From: Campylobacter pinnipediorum subsp. pinnipediorum
GTDB lineage: Bacteria > Campylobacterota > Campylobacteria > Campylobacterales > Campylobacteraceae
Direction: 5' to 3'
Length of the DNA stretch: 64,000 nucleotides
Assembly (NCBI RefSeq): GCF_002021925.1
Contig: NZ_CP012546.1
Location: 186,001 to 250,000 of the forward strand
In this document: one piece after another, positions 1-10,224 of the stretch
Position numbering within the stretch: the first letter of the stretch is position 1
Layout: every line of letters starts with the position of its first letter
The notes under the pieces: generated by a model
Databases searched by the model: none
The model's input: the letters and a program-made list of their open reading frames with translations, nothing else
What the model was told of the DNA's origin: nothing
Position numbers and translations under genes: made by a program

Positions 1-1
1 T

Positions 2-2221
2 GAAAAGCTTGCAAAATTGGCTTGTGATGAGCTAAAGCATACTATTTTTGTCCACGGATATTTTGATGAGATAGTAAGTTTGAGTAAGACAAATAAATAC
101 GCCCTTGAAGTTTTAAAATCTTGGGCAAATGCCGAGTGGTTTTTGTCAAAAGAAAAATTGCAAGATAGTATAAAAGCTGTTGTTTTTAAGGTTGATGGCG
201 AGACAAATACAGATGATTTAAGCCCAGCAAGTGAAGCATTTACTCGTTCTGACATACCATTGCATGCAAATGCTATGCTTGTTAAAAAGGTTCCTGATTT
301 TTTAGAACAAATATCCAAGCTTAAAGAGCTAAATTTACCTATAGTTTATGTTGGAGATGTTGTTGGAACCGGAAGTAGTAGAAAAAGCGGTATTAACTCT
401 ATTCAATGGCATTTTGGTAAAAATATAAATGGCATTCCAAATAAAAAAACAGGCGGTATTGTTATAGGGTCTAGCATTGCGCCTATATTTTTTAACACAG
501 CAGAAGATAGCGGTGCTTTGCCTATTGTTGCAAATGTTGATAAATTAAATACTGGCGATGTGATAGAAATACTTCCTTATGAAGGTAAAATTTTAAAAAA
601 TGATAGTGTTGTTAGTGAGTTTTCGCTTGATCCTGTAAGTATTATTGATGAGTTTAGGGCAGGTGGACGAACTACTCTTATGATAGGAAAAAGTCTCTTT
701 GAAAAATCAAGAAAAGTGCTTGGCATAGAAGAAGAAAGCGATATTTTTATCAAAATAAAAAACGACAAACAAGATGATACCGGCTATACATTGGCACAAA
801 AGATGGTTGGTAAAGCTTGTGGTGTTAGAGGTGTTAGAGCTGGGGAGTATTGTGAGCCAACTGTCTTGACTGTGGGTTCTCAGGATACTACCGGTCCTAT
901 GACAAGAGATGAGATAAAAGAGCTTGCTAGCTTGAGCTTTGGGGCTGATTTTGTTTTGCAAAGTTTTTGTCACACAGCTGCATATCCAAAACCTAGCGAT
1001 GCTATCTTGCATAAAACTCTACCATCTTTTATAAGTTCAAGAGGTGGTGTTAGCTTAAAGCCAGGTGATGGTGTTATACACTCTTGGTTAAACAGAATGG
1101 TTCTTCCTGATACCGTTGGAACAGGTGGCGATAGTCATACTCGTTTTCCGATAGGTATAAGTTTTCCTGCTGGTAGCGGTCTTGTTGCTTTTGCTTCTGT
1201 TTTGGGAATAATGCCACTTAATATGCCAAAAAGTGTTTTGGTTCGTTTTTCTGGAACTCTTCAAGATGGTATAACTTTAAGGGATTTGGTAAATGCAATA
1301 CCTTATTATGCTATAAAACAAGGGTTGCTTACGGTTGAGAAAAAAAATAAAAAAAATATCTTTGCGGGTAAGATTATAGAGATAGAGGGACTTAATAAAT
1401 TAAAGGTAGAACAAGCATTTGAGCTTAGCGATGCTTCTGCTGAAAGAAGTGCGGCGGCTTGTGTTGTAGCACTTGATAAAGAGCCAGTGATGGAATATAT
1501 ATCATCAAATATAGCGCTTATTGAATCTATGATAAAATCAGGTTATCAAGATAAAGATACTTTAATGCGTCGCAAGCAAAAAATGAAAGAGTGGCTTGAT
1601 AATCCTGAGCTTTTAAAAGCCGATGATGACGCAAAATATGAATGCGTGATTGATATAAATTTAGATGAATTAAAAGAGCCTATTGTTGCTTGTCCAAACG
1701 ACCCTGATGATGTTGCTACTTTGAGCGAAGTTTTGGCCGATGAAAAAAGACCAAAAAATATAGATGAGGTTTTTGTTGGAAGTTGTATGACAAATATAGG
1801 TCATTATAGAGCTCTTGGTGAAATTTTAAAAGATATGGGTCAAATTCCTACAAGGCTTTGGGTTGTTCCACCTACTAAGATGGATAAGGATAAACTCACA
1901 GAGGAGGGGTATTACTCTATATTTGGTGCAAGTGGTGCTAGGATAGAAGTTCCTGGTTGTTCGCTTTGTATGGGAAATCAAGCAAGAGTTGCCGATGGCG
2001 CTGTTGTCTTTTCAACATCTACTAGAAATTTTGATAATAGAATGGGTATGGGAGCAAAAGTTTATCTTGGAAGTGCTGAATTAGCTGCCGTTTGTGCTAT
2101 TTTGGGAAAAATTCCAAATAAAGATGAGTATTTTCAAATCGTAAATAAAAAAATAAATGGCAAAGAAAAAGATGTTTATAGGTATCTAAATTTTGACCAG
2201 CTAAGCGATTTCATCGTTTAA
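2..2221 (+). CDS. acnB: Aconitate hydratase B, 5' end outside the window
   Basis: Bifunctional aconitase/2-methylisocitrate dehydratase of the TCA cycle, cytoplasmic. The reading frame is open to the left edge, so the TTG at 17 is not a real start; about 740 of the roughly 850-860 residues usual for AcnB are present. The three [4Fe-4S] cysteines are visible: GSCMTNIGH near 1780 and GCSLCMGNQ near 1955. The swivel-domain motif GTGSSRKSG (near 370) sits N-terminal to the catalytic domains, which is the AcnB domain order rather than AcnA. It ends 37 bp before the next gene. Identification is secure; only the N-terminal HEAT-like part is missing from view. Confidence 0.96.
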   Translation, partial: EKLAKLACDELKHTIFVHGYFDEIVSLSKTNKYALEVLKSWANAEWFLSKEKLQDSIKAVVFKVDGETNTDDLSPASEAFTRSDIPLHANAMLVKKVPDFLEQISKLKELNLPIVYVGDVVGTGSSRKSGINSIQWHFGKNINGIPNKKTGGIVIGSSIAPIFFNTAEDSGALPIVANVDKLNTGDVIEILPYEGKILKNDSVVSEFSLDPVSIIDEFRAGGRTTLMIGKSLFEKSRKVLGIEEESDIFIKIKNDKQDDTGYTLAQKMVGKACGVRGVRAGEYCEPTVLTVGSQDTTGPMTRDEIKELASLSFGADFVLQSFCHTAAYPKPSDAILHKTLPSFISSRGGVSLKPGDGVIHSWLNRMVLPDTVGTGGDSHTRFPIGISFPAGSGLVAFASVLGIMPLNMPKSVLVRFSGTLQDGITLRDLVNAIPYYAIKQGLLTVEKKNKKNIFAGKIIEIEGLNKLKVEQAFELSDASAERSAAACVVALDKEPVMEYISSNIALIESMIKSGYQDKDTLMRRKQKMKEWLDNPELLKADDDAKYECVIDINLDELKEPIVACPNDPDDVATLSEVLADEKRPKNIDEVFVGSCMTNIGHYRALGEILKDMGQIPTRLWVVPPTKMDKDKLTEEGYYSIFGASGARIEVPGCSLCMGNQARVADGAVVFSTSTRNFDNRMGMGAKVYLGSAELAAVCAILGKIPNKDEYFQIVNKKINGKEKDVYRYLNFDQLSDFIV

Positions 2222-2258
2222 ATTTGTTAAAATAGATACTTCGCATAAGGAGATTATT

Positions 2259-3488
2259 TTGAAAAAGTTACTTTTTACTATGTTTTTGATTGTTCGAGTT
2301 TGGCTTTTTGCTGATACAACTTGTGCTGATTTAAAAAATAATTCAAACAGTTTTTTTAAAACCAATCCAAGTACTTTTTCAAATTTTAACGATTCTTTAT
2401 TTGAATGTGATGGTTCAATTTTTAATTTAAAAGATATTCAAAATCTCTTAAAAGTAAGTAAGCAAATAAGAGGCGATAACATTAATTGTGTTGGTTCAAA
2501 TGAATATTTTGAAAAACTTAATAAATTTAAATTTACTATCCTAAAAGCCTCTTTTTCTCCATATGCTTATGCAAAAACATTGCCAAATATAGAAAGTGCA
2601 GATATTATAAGAGAAAAACAAAGGGGTTATTTTAGGTATTGGGCTCATCAAGCATTTTATAATTTTTATAAATTTAAAGAATTTTGGAATATTTTTAATC
2701 AAGCTCAAACTCCACTTGTGAAATTTTATGAAGACAAGGGTTTTGAAACAATGGAAGCTGCATATTTTGCAACCGCTGTTTTAAGTGAGTTTTTAAATTA
2801 TTCTGTTGGCAGTTACATTAATTTATCAGATGTTAATATAGATATTTCAAAAGAACAAAAGCTTTTAAGTGAACGAGTTGATATTTCGCAAATTATGTCT
2901 ATTTTGTATTCTAAAAATTGGGAGGTTTTTGAACTAAATCAAATTTTAAATACAGCACTTTTATATAATAAAGGGACTGAAGTTTTAAATGAAATCATTA
3001 AACGTGGGGTGAATTTAGAATCAGGCGATGAGAGCGCTATATTTTTCGCATTAAATAATTTGCATAATGTTGAGTTTTTAATAAATAATGGTGTAGATGT
3101 AAATCATAAAAATTCTTTTGGCAAAAGTCCTATTTTCTATGCGGTTGAACTAAAAAATCCATCTTTGGTAAAATTGCTTATAAAAAATGGTGCAGATGTA
3201 AATGATACCTATATAGACCAAAACACCAAAACAGCTACGCTAGGGCTTGGTAGCTCTTTACCGTTTTATATAAATATGTGTGCGTTAGAGCATACAAAAA
3301 GAACTCTTTTTATGCACGCTTCAGCAAATTCAAATCCTGAAATATTGCGTATTTTGGTAGATAATGGTGCTATTATAAATGATATAGATGAGCTTGGTTT
3401 TAATGCTATGGATTATGCTAAAATGACTTCCAATGTAGAAAATATTGAGTTTTTAAAATCATTAGGTGTTATGTCAGAAGGTTATTGA
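2259..3488 (+). CDS. Exported ankyrin-repeat protein
   Basis: A 409-residue protein with an N-terminal signal sequence (MKKLLFTMFLIVRVWLFA) and so probably periplasmic. The first 220 residues match no family I recognise. The C-terminal 170 residues hold at least three ankyrin-type repeats, seen as recurring NNGVDVNHKN, KNGADVNDT and DNGAIINDID units following leucine-rich helices. The start is TTG at 2259, chosen because AAGGAG lies 7 bp upstream (2247-2252). Its 3' end is followed by a short-chain dehydrogenase gene after 25 bp, so the two may be cotranscribed. Ankyrin repeats imply protein binding; no partner can be named. Confidence 0.85.
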   Translation: MKKLLFTMFLIVRVWLFADTTCADLKNNSNSFFKTNPSTFSNFNDSLFECDGSIFNLKDIQNLLKVSKQIRGDNINCVGSNEYFEKLNKFKFTILKASFSPYAYAKTLPNIESADIIREKQRGYFRYWAHQAFYNFYKFKEFWNIFNQAQTPLVKFYEDKGFETMEAAYFATAVLSEFLNYSVGSYINLSDVNIDISKEQKLLSERVDISQIMSILYSKNWEVFELNQILNTALLYNKGTEVLNEIIKRGVNLESGDESAIFFALNNLHNVEFLINNGVDVNHKNSFGKSPIFYAVELKNPSLVKLLIKNGADVNDTYIDQNTKTATLGLGSSLPFYINMCALEHTKRTLFMHASANSNPEILRILVDNGAIINDIDELGFNAMDYAKMTSNVENIEFLKSLGVMSEGY

Positions 3489-3513
3489 TAAATTCAAGGG
3501 GTGTGGTGTAAAT

Positions 3514-4260
3514 ATGAAAAATACAGCTTTTATTACTGGTGCTACTTCAGGTTTTGGAGAAGCTATAGCTAGAAGATTAAATAAAGAAGGATATAAGATA
3601 ATAGCGCTTGGAAGACGTAAAGAACGCCTTGAGAAACTTGCAAGTGAACTTAATAATGTTCATATCGTGCCTTGTGATATAAGAGATAAAGACTCTGTTT
3701 TTGATGCTATAAAAAATTTACCAGATGAGTTTAAGGATATAGAAATTTTAGTAAATAATGCTGGTTTAGCACTTGGACAAGAGGCTGTAATTGATGCTAG
3801 TATCGATGATTTTGAGGTTATGATTGATACAAATATCAAAGGTCTTATCTATGCAACAAAGGCTGTTTTGCCTATAATGAAAAATAGAAAAAGCGGTTAT
3901 ATCTTTAATCTTGGTTCTGTTGCTGGGACTTGGCCTTATGCTGGCGGCAATGTTTATGGTGCTACAAAATCTTTTGTAAAGCAATTTAGTTTTAACCTTA
4001 GAAATGATTTAAAAGGTCTTAATATAAGGGTTACTGAGATAGCTCCAGGGTTGTGTAAGACCGAGTTTAGCGAAGTTAGATTTAGAGGAGATAAAGCAAA
4101 GGCTGATGCTGTTTATGAAAATACGAAATTTATAACAGCCGATGATATATCGCTGATAGTTTCAAATTGTATCAATATGCCAGCAAGTGTCAATATAAAC
4201 ACTTTGGAGGTTATGGCTACAACTCAGACTTGGGCTGGATTTTATTTTGAGAGAGATTGA
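3514..4260 (+). CDS. Short-chain dehydrogenase/reductase, YdfG-like
   Basis: Classical SDR oxidoreductase of 248 residues, cytoplasmic. The cofactor-binding TGATSGFGEA motif is near the N terminus, followed by RRKERL (suggesting NADP preference), NNAGLA, a catalytic Ser in the LGSVAG segment, and the YxxxK pair in VYGATK. The C terminus resembles YdfG-type NADP-dependent 3-hydroxy acid/serine dehydrogenases (EIAPGLCKTEFSEVRFRGD). The ATG at 3514 is preferred over upstream in-frame codons because AAGGGG lies just before it; the longer frame would overlap the ankyrin gene. The exact substrate is not determinable from sequence. Confidence 0.88.
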   Translation: MKNTAFITGATSGFGEAIARRLNKEGYKIIALGRRKERLEKLASELNNVHIVPCDIRDKDSVFDAIKNLPDEFKDIEILVNNAGLALGQEAVIDASIDDFEVMIDTNIKGLIYATKAVLPIMKNRKSGYIFNLGSVAGTWPYAGGNVYGATKSFVKQFSFNLRNDLKGLNIRVTEIAPGLCKTEFSEVRFRGDKAKADAVYENTKFITADDISLIVSNCINMPASVNINTLEVMATTQTWAGFYFERD

Positions 4261-4280
4261 TATTTATATAAGGGGTTTAG

Positions 4281-5969
4281 ATGAGATTTAAGTTTTTGTT
4301 GCCTTTGCTGGCTTTTTCTGTTTTTGCATTCGCGGACCCAGATAAAAATGCAGAAATTTTTGGTATTTGGACACTTTTGCCACCTTTAATAGCTATAGTT
4401 TTAGCTTTTATAACAAAAGATGTTATTTTGTCACTTTTTATAGGTGTATTTAGTGGAACATTTCTTATAAACATAATAAATGAAAATATTTTTCTTGCAT
4501 TAATAAAGGGCTTTTCCGATATTGTAGCTCGTATAGTTGCTTCTATGGCCGATAGCTGGAATGCTGGTATAATGCTACAAGTTTTGTGTATAGGTGGAGT
4601 TGTTGCGCTTGTTACAAAAATGGGTGGAACAAAGGCTCTTGCGCTTTGGCTTAGCAAAAAGGCAAAAACAGGAATTTCTGCTCAAATCTCAACTTGGTTT
4701 ATGGGAATTTTAATATTTTTTGATGATTATGCAAATGCCTTGATAGTTGGCCCTATTATGAGACCTATAACTGATAAATTTAAAGTTAGTAGAGAAAAAT
4801 TAGCTTTTATTATAGATGCAACTGCTGCACCGATAGCCGGTATAGCCATTATATCAACTTGGGTTGGGCTTGAAATTTCTTTGATTAAAGATGGTTATAA
4901 TCTTATAGGCGTAAAAGAGATTAATTCTTATGGCGTTTTTATAGAAACCATACCTTATAGATTTTACAATATCTTTATGTTGTTTTTTATAATTTGTACA
5001 GCTTTTATGGCTAGAGAGTATGGCCCTATGCTTACAGCTGAACGCCGTGCGAGAAATGGCGAAATACATTACGGCAAAATAAATATAAATGATGTTGAAG
5101 ATAAAACGCTAGAAGCAAAAGATGGAATTAAACTTCAAAGCTCAAATGCTATCGTGCCTATAATGGTTCTTATTATTGGTGCTTTTGTGAGTTTTTATTT
5201 TAGTGGTCTTGGTGCTTTGGAGGGCGAAGTTTTAAAATCAGCACAAGAAAATCCTTTTTCTTTTAATACTTTTAGAGAGACATTTGGCGCAGCAGATGCT
5301 TCTGTGGCACTTTTTCAATCAGCTTTGTTTGCAAGTATAGTTGCTATTTTTATGGGTGTTTGGCGTAAAATTTTTGGCATTAAAGAGGCTATTGAGACAT
5401 GGGTTAAGGGCTGGAAAACTATGATTATAACGATAGTTATTTTGCTTTTAGCTTGGAGCTTAAGCTCAACTATAAAAGAGCTTGGCACTTCTAAATATTT
5501 GGTTGAATTGTTAAGTGATACAACACCTAAGTTTATACTTCCAACAGCTATTTTTATACTCGGTTCTTTTATATCTTTTTCAACAGGCACAAGTTATGGA
5601 ACAATGGGCATTTTGATGCCTCTTGCGATACCTTTGGCAAATGCTGTTGGTATCTCTTCTGGGCTTGAAGGGCAAGAGCTTTATTCTTATACAATAATAA
5701 GCATATCTGCTGTTTTGACCGGGGCTATCTTTGGTGATCATTGCTCTCCTATATCAGATACTACTATTTTGTCATCAATGGGTGCTGGTTGTTCTCACAT
5801 AGATCATGTTTCTACTCAAATTGTTTATGCTGTAAGTGTCGGAATTATTGCAATTGTTATTGGTTATATACCGGTTGCTTTGGGTATTAGTGTATGGGTT
5901 TCTTTAGTGCTTGGTTTGATTGCGACTTGGTCTCTGGTTAGATTCGTTGGAAAAAAGGTGGAATTATAG
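4281..5969 (+). CDS. NhaC-family Na+/H+ antiporter
   Basis: A 562-residue inner-membrane protein with more than ten hydrophobic segments. The family motifs DDYANALIVGPIMRPITD and GDHCSPISDTTILSSM are present, typical of NhaC-type sodium/proton antiporters and related malate-Na/lactate exchangers. The first residues (MRFKFLLPLLAFSVFAFA) look like a cleavable signal peptide preceding the first membrane span, which occurs in the longer members of this family. AAGGGG precedes the ATG. A second, unrelated antiporter (NhaA) lies at 31.7 kb. Direction and counter-ion cannot be read from the sequence. Confidence 0.88.
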   Translation: MRFKFLLPLLAFSVFAFADPDKNAEIFGIWTLLPPLIAIVLAFITKDVILSLFIGVFSGTFLINIINENIFLALIKGFSDIVARIVASMADSWNAGIMLQVLCIGGVVALVTKMGGTKALALWLSKKAKTGISAQISTWFMGILIFFDDYANALIVGPIMRPITDKFKVSREKLAFIIDATAAPIAGIAIISTWVGLEISLIKDGYNLIGVKEINSYGVFIETIPYRFYNIFMLFFIICTAFMAREYGPMLTAERRARNGEIHYGKININDVEDKTLEAKDGIKLQSSNAIVPIMVLIIGAFVSFYFSGLGALEGEVLKSAQENPFSFNTFRETFGAADASVALFQSALFASIVAIFMGVWRKIFGIKEAIETWVKGWKTMIITIVILLLAWSLSSTIKELGTSKYLVELLSDTTPKFILPTAIFILGSFISFSTGTSYGTMGILMPLAIPLANAVGISSGLEGQELYSYTIISISAVLTGAIFGDHCSPISDTTILSSMGAGCSHIDHVSTQIVYAVSVGIIAIVIGYIPVALGISVWVSLVLGLIATWSLVRFVGKKVEL

Positions 5970-5970
5970 T

Positions 5971-7077
5971 TTGGATTGTAAGTATTTAAAAGAGTGTGGA
6001 AGTTGTAGCCTTTTTATACCATATAGTGAGCAAATAGAGTTTAAAAAAGAGCTAATAGGCTCAAAATTTAATCAGTTTTTTGATGGTGTTTTTGAGTTTT
6101 TTGGTTCTAATGATAAACATTATAGAATCAGGTCAGAGTTTGGTATATGGCATAGTCAAGATGATATAAATTACACTATGAACTCTACCAATAAATCTAA
6201 AATTTTTATAGATGAATGTCCAAAGGTAAGCAAGCCTATTTTTGATATTATGCCAAAACTACTTAATATTTTAAGAAACAATACTCATTTAAAAGAGCGA
6301 CTTTTTGGAGTTGAGTTTTTAGATGTAAATTCTAAGTTGCTTTTAACACTTCTATACCATAAAAAGCTAGATGATGATTTTAAAAATGTTATTGATGATT
6401 TGCAAAAAAGCCTTGATGTGTTTGTGATAGCTCGTTCAAAAGGCAAAAAGATATCAAACCAAGATATTAGTTTGGTAGAAAAACTTATTATAAATAATAA
6501 AGAGTATAAATTTACTTTTAGTGAAAATGCATTTGTTCAACCAAACAAACAAGTTAATCAAAAGATGATACAATGGGCTTTGTCTTGTGTTGACAATGCC
6601 GATGATTTGCTTGAGCTTTATTGCGGTCATGGTAATTTTACGATACCTATAAGCTTTGCTTTTAATAAGGTATTAGCAACTGAGATAAATAAAAGTTCTA
6701 TTACAAATGCTATTAAAAATTGCGAATTAAATGGTGCGAATAATATAAAATTTGTAAGGCTAAGTGCTGATGAGTTAATGCAAGCTTTTGCAAAAGAGCG
6801 GGAGTTTTTTAGACTAAAAGATGTTGATTTGTTTGATTATAATTTTACACATATTTTTGTTGACCCGCCCCGTGCAGGACTTGAAATGAGTGTTATAAAT
6901 TTTATAAAAAATTATGAAAATATAATATATGTATCCTGTAATCCAGATACATTGTTTTTGAATTTGCAAGAATTATGTAAAACACATACAGTTGAGAGAT
7001 TTGCGATTTTTGACCAGTTTGCAAATACTCATCATATTGAATGTGGTGTTTTATTGAAGGAGAGAAAAAATGTTTGA
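5971..7077 (+). CDS. trmA: tRNA (uracil-5-)-methyltransferase TrmA
   Basis: S-adenosylmethionine-dependent enzyme that makes ribothymidine at U54 of tRNA. The 368-residue protein has the SAM site ELYCGHGNFT, the DPPRAG motif, and the catalytic cysteine in YVSCNPDTL followed by the C-terminal FANTHHIECG with its general-base glutamate. The start is TTG at 5971, one base after the NhaC stop codon, giving MDCKYLKECGSC as the N terminus, with AAGGTGGA upstream; the longer ORF would run back into the antiporter gene. It overlaps the following CoA-binding gene by 8 bp, so the genes are translationally linked. Confidence 0.95.
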   Translation: MDCKYLKECGSCSLFIPYSEQIEFKKELIGSKFNQFFDGVFEFFGSNDKHYRIRSEFGIWHSQDDINYTMNSTNKSKIFIDECPKVSKPIFDIMPKLLNILRNNTHLKERLFGVEFLDVNSKLLLTLLYHKKLDDDFKNVIDDLQKSLDVFVIARSKGKKISNQDISLVEKLIINNKEYKFTFSENAFVQPNKQVNQKMIQWALSCVDNADDLLELYCGHGNFTIPISFAFNKVLATEINKSSITNAIKNCELNGANNIKFVRLSADELMQAFAKEREFFRLKDVDLFDYNFTHIFVDPPRAGLEMSVINFIKNYENIIYVSCNPDTLFLNLQELCKTHTVERFAIFDQFANTHHIECGVLLKERKNV

Positions 7078-7468
7078 GTTTATAAACGAAGCTAAAAACA
7101 TAGCCATAGTTGGACTTAGTCCAGATGAAAATAAAGATAGTAATATGGTAGCTAGTTATCTTCAAAAACAAGGCTTTAAAATTTATCCTATTTACCCTAA
7201 AATGGATGAAATTTTAGGCGAAAAAGTTTATAGAAGTTTGAATAAAATACAAGATAATATAGATATAGTTGTTATGTTTAGAAAGGCTGAATTCGCTGAG
7301 ACTTTGGTTGATGAGGTGATACAAAAAGGAGCGAAAACACTTTGGCTTCAACTTGATATCATAAACGATAAGGCAAAAGAAAAGGCACTCCAAAATAATA
7401 TAAATTTTGTTCAAAATAGATGTATAAAAATAGAACATATGAGGCTTAAAGATGGTTTTGCTGAATAA
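7070..7468 (+). CDS. CoA-binding domain protein, YccU-like
   Basis: A 132-residue single-domain protein of the CoA-binding Rossmann family (YccU type). Visible features are the N-terminal AKNIAIVGLSPDENKDS nucleotide-loop region, GFKIYPIYP and the C-terminal NRCIKIEH. Function is not established for the family in bacteria. The start overlaps the end of trmA by 8 bp and the end overlaps ilvA by 17 bp, so the three genes form one transcription unit. Confidence 0.85.
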   Translation: MFEFINEAKNIAIVGLSPDENKDSNMVASYLQKQGFKIYPIYPKMDEILGEKVYRSLNKIQDNIDIVVMFRKAEFAETLVDEVIQKGAKTLWLQLDIINDKAKEKALQNNINFVQNRCIKIEHMRLKDGFAE

Positions 7469-8663
7469 AATAATACAAGCAAAAAGAATGATAGCTGGGT
7501 TTGTAGATAAAACCCCATTTGCATATTCGCCAAAATTAAGTGCACTTTGTGATGCGACTATCTTTTTAAAAGAGGAAAATTTACAAAGAACAGGTGCTTA
7601 CAAGATAAGAGGTGCTTACAATAAAATATCAAATTTAAGCGAAGAAGAGAGAAAAAGAGGTGTTGTTGCAGCAAGTGCCGGAAATCATGCTCAAGGTGTC
7701 GCTATAAGCGCTAGAGAATTTAATGCAAAAGCTGTAATAATAATGCCAGAATCTACACCTTTATTAAAGATAGCAGGAACAAAAAGTCTTGGAGCAGAAG
7801 TTATTTTAAGTGGCAATAACTTTGATGAGGCATATGAGTTTGCTACAAAATACGCAAAAAAGCATCATATGAGCTTTATTCATCCTTTTAATGATGAGTA
7901 TGTTATGGCTGGACAAGGCACCATAGGTCTTGAAATGCTTGATGAAATTGCTGATTTAGATATGGTTGTTATACCAGTTGGCGGCGGTGGACTTGCTAGT
8001 GGGATTTCTAGTTGTGTCAAGCAGGTAAATCCAGATATAAAAGTTATTTGTGTTGGTGCAAAAGGTGCCCCGGCTATGCACGATAGCTATAAAGCAAAAA
8101 AAGTTATAAACTCAAAATCTGTTAGAACTATAGCCGATGGTATAGCTGTAAGAGATGCTAGTGAGAAGACATTACCAAATTTAATAGAGTGTGTGGATGA
8201 GTTTGTTCAGGTTGATGATGAGGAGATAGCTACAGCTATACTTTTCTTACTTGAAACTCAAAAGATAGTAGTTGAGGGTGCTGGTGCTTCCGGTGTTGCA
8301 GCATTAATACACGGAAAGATAAAGCATAAAAAAGGCACTAAAATAGGTGTTGTTTTAAGTGGCGGAAATATAGATGTTCAAATGCTTTCTATTATCATAG
8401 AAAAAGGTCTTATAAAATCAGCAAGAAAAATGATAATACAAGTAACATTGATAGATAAGCCGGGTTCTTTGCTTAGTCTTACTGATACGCTCAAGGAGGC
8501 TAATGCAAATATAGTAAAAATAGACTATGATAGATTTTCTACCGAGCTTGAGTATGGTGATGCTAGTATCATTATCACGCTTGAAACAAAGGGTAAAGAC
8601 CATCAAGAAGTAGTTGCTAGCAAATTAAGTGAAAACGGATTTGAGTTTAAACAAATTTTCTAG
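7452..8663 (+). CDS. ilvA: Threonine ammonia-lyase (biosynthetic/catabolic IlvA type)
   Basis: PLP enzyme converting threonine to 2-oxobutanoate, the first step to isoleucine. The PLP lysine is about residue 51 in GAYKIRGAYNK; the SAGNHAQG phosphate-side loop and the glycine-rich GGGGLASG loop are present. Residues 325-403 form an ACT-like domain (QVTLIDKPGSLLSL), the short single-ACT architecture of about 400 residues common in epsilonproteobacteria, rather than the 510-residue E. coli IlvA with two such modules. The start overlaps the upstream CoA-binding gene. Feedback by isoleucine is possible but not shown by sequence. Confidence 0.93.
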   Translation: MVLLNKIIQAKRMIAGFVDKTPFAYSPKLSALCDATIFLKEENLQRTGAYKIRGAYNKISNLSEEERKRGVVAASAGNHAQGVAISAREFNAKAVIIMPESTPLLKIAGTKSLGAEVILSGNNFDEAYEFATKYAKKHHMSFIHPFNDEYVMAGQGTIGLEMLDEIADLDMVVIPVGGGGLASGISSCVKQVNPDIKVICVGAKGAPAMHDSYKAKKVINSKSVRTIADGIAVRDASEKTLPNLIECVDEFVQVDDEEIATAILFLLETQKIVVEGAGASGVAALIHGKIKHKKGTKIGVVLSGGNIDVQMLSIIIEKGLIKSARKMIIQVTLIDKPGSLLSLTDTLKEANANIVKIDYDRFSTELEYGDASIIITLETKGKDHQEVVASKLSENGFEFKQIF

Positions 8664-8691
8664 TTTTTTGTAGGTATTTAAGGGGATTATT

Positions 8692-9387
8692 ATGAGTGAT
8701 ATATTTGGTTTTGTGCTTATTATCTTGCTTTTGGTTTGCGTTTTTATTATTTATAAAACAAACTCAAAGCTTCAAAAAGCAAAAAATAACGAAAGCAAGG
8801 TGGAGTCCGTATTAAAAATTGAACAACTAAAAAGTATAGGCGAGCTCTCTGTATTTCAAGTTTATAGCAAAGAGATAGTAACGAAAACCGATCACGCTTT
8901 TGGTAATTTTGGTAAAGAGTATCTTAGGTGGTTGGTTAGCGAAAAAAAGCTTTCTATGATATTTGAGTTTGAGATAAATTTTGTATATGATTTAACAAGT
9001 GAAAAAATGCAAATTCAAGAGATAGCAAATTCTAAATTTCATATAACAATGCCGCCTTGTAAATATAAATTTTCTATAGCTGATATGAAATTTTATGATG
9101 AAAAAAATGGTAAATTTATACCGTTTTTGCTTCCTGATTCTTTAAATGGCTTTTTTGGTAGTAGCTTTAGAGAGGATGATAAAAACAAGCTTATAGGTGA
9201 AGCAAAGTTAGAAGTTGAAAAGATGAGCTTAAGGCTTATAAAACAGCTAGAAAGCAAGATACACAAATCCGCAAAAGATACATTAGAAGCCATTGCAAAA
9301 AGCTTTGGCGCGATAAGTGTTACGTTTGATTTTAATGACACTGAGAGTTTTGCCGATACAAATTTAGATTTAAAAAATATAGCGTAA
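8692..9387 (+). CDS. DUF4230 membrane-anchored protein
   Basis: A 231-residue protein with one N-terminal membrane segment (FGFVLIILLLVCVFIIY) and a soluble remainder that resembles the DUF4230 family: an ELSVFQVYSKEIVT strand near residue 50, an ITMPPCKY motif in the middle, and a long amphipathic C-terminal helix rich in K and E. Family function is unknown. It sits 28 bp after ilvA with AAGGGG before the ATG, and its stop codon lies inside a terminator hairpin, so it is the last gene of the trmA-ilvA run. Confidence 0.75.
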   Translation: MSDIFGFVLIILLLVCVFIIYKTNSKLQKAKNNESKVESVLKIEQLKSIGELSVFQVYSKEIVTKTDHAFGNFGKEYLRWLVSEKKLSMIFEFEINFVYDLTSEKMQIQEIANSKFHITMPPCKYKFSIADMKFYDEKNGKFIPFLLPDSLNGFFGSSFREDDKNKLIGEAKLEVEKMSLRLIKQLESKIHKSAKDTLEAIAKSFGAISVTFDFNDTESFADTNLDLKNIA

Positions 9388-9411
9388 GATTATGATATTT
9401 TCATAATCTTA
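9385..9411 (+). terminator. Hairpin terminator after the DUF4230 gene
   Basis: TAAGATTATGA (9385-9395) and TCATAATCTTA (9401-9411) form an 11-bp perfect stem with a 5-base loop. The left arm begins with the stop codon itself. A loose T-rich stretch follows. Confidence 0.7.
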
Positions 9412-9492
9412 CTACTTTTAAATTTATAATTTCTTTTGCTTGTGTTATATTTTAAAAAAAAATAATTTAAATTATTTTGTAAAGGAAATTGT

Positions 9493-10207
9493 ATGAAAAA
9501 GATATCTCTTGCATTGGTAGCAACAACCTTTTTAATAACTAATATTTGCCTATGAACCGTATTTAAATACCGTAAATCCTAAGTATTTTGGAAAAAGTGT
9601 TGCTACTACATATTTTGGTTATGCTTCTATTGATGATAAAAATATACAAAGTAAAGGCAAAAAAGCTAGCCAATATGTTTTAGGTTTTCAAGGTAAAAGT
9701 AGCGAGGATAATCAAAATTCTCAAAATGATTCTAAGACATCTGGTAGAAGTATTTTAGGCGGCTTGGGGTTAGGCTTTGCGTTTATGACATCTAATTCAA
9801 CTTTTATGGGTCTTGATTTTCGAACAGACTATCAGTATGGATTTAGCACAAATACTAGTGAAACCTATATCTCCCAATTAAAAGGTTTTAGGTTTGGAAG
9901 TAATTTGTATTTTGGTGCGAATTTGGGCGAAAGTTTTGCCATAGGCGTTATTGGTTTGTACAATAAAGCAATGATTACCGGAACAAGTGAAGATAAAAAC
10001 GGAAAAATAAAAGAGAAAGTAAGATACAACGAGTATGGTGTAAGTGTGCCGCTTAGCTTTAGGGTAAATAATAGCTTAAAATTGCAATTTATAGGTGGTT
10101 ATAGCACCATACAAGGTAAAGATATATAAACTCAAAAAACAACTAGATTTTCTATAGGATTTGGGTATTTTTGTAAGCTTGGATATAAAATTAGAGTTGC
10201 TAAATAG
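9493..10207 (+). pseudogene. Decayed outer-membrane (beta-barrel) protein gene
   Basis: A signal peptide starts at ATG 9493 (MKKISLALVATTFLITN) behind AAAGGAAA, but that frame stops at 9555. The mature sequence resumes one frame over from 9545 (IFAYEPYLNTVNPKYF) and continues through glycine/aromatic alternating strands (GGLGLGFAFMT, RFGSNLYFGANLG). It is stopped again by TAA at 10127-10129 after GKDI. Past that stop the same frame goes on with TQKTTRFSIGFGYF to a second stop at 10207. So there are two lesions: a 1-base shift near 9540 and a nonsense change (perhaps TAT to TAA). The shift is not in a long homopolymer, so phase variation is unlikely. No family name can be given. Confidence 0.7.
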
Positions 10208-10213
10208 CAACTC
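10194..10213 (+). terminator. Terminator between converging genes
   Basis: GAGTTGCT (10194-10201) and AGCAACTC (10206-10213) form a perfect 8-bp stem with an AAAT loop. It lies between the pseudogene (plus) and the end of nifU (minus) and could serve both strands. Confidence 0.65.
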
Positions 10214-10224
10214 AATTAATTAAA

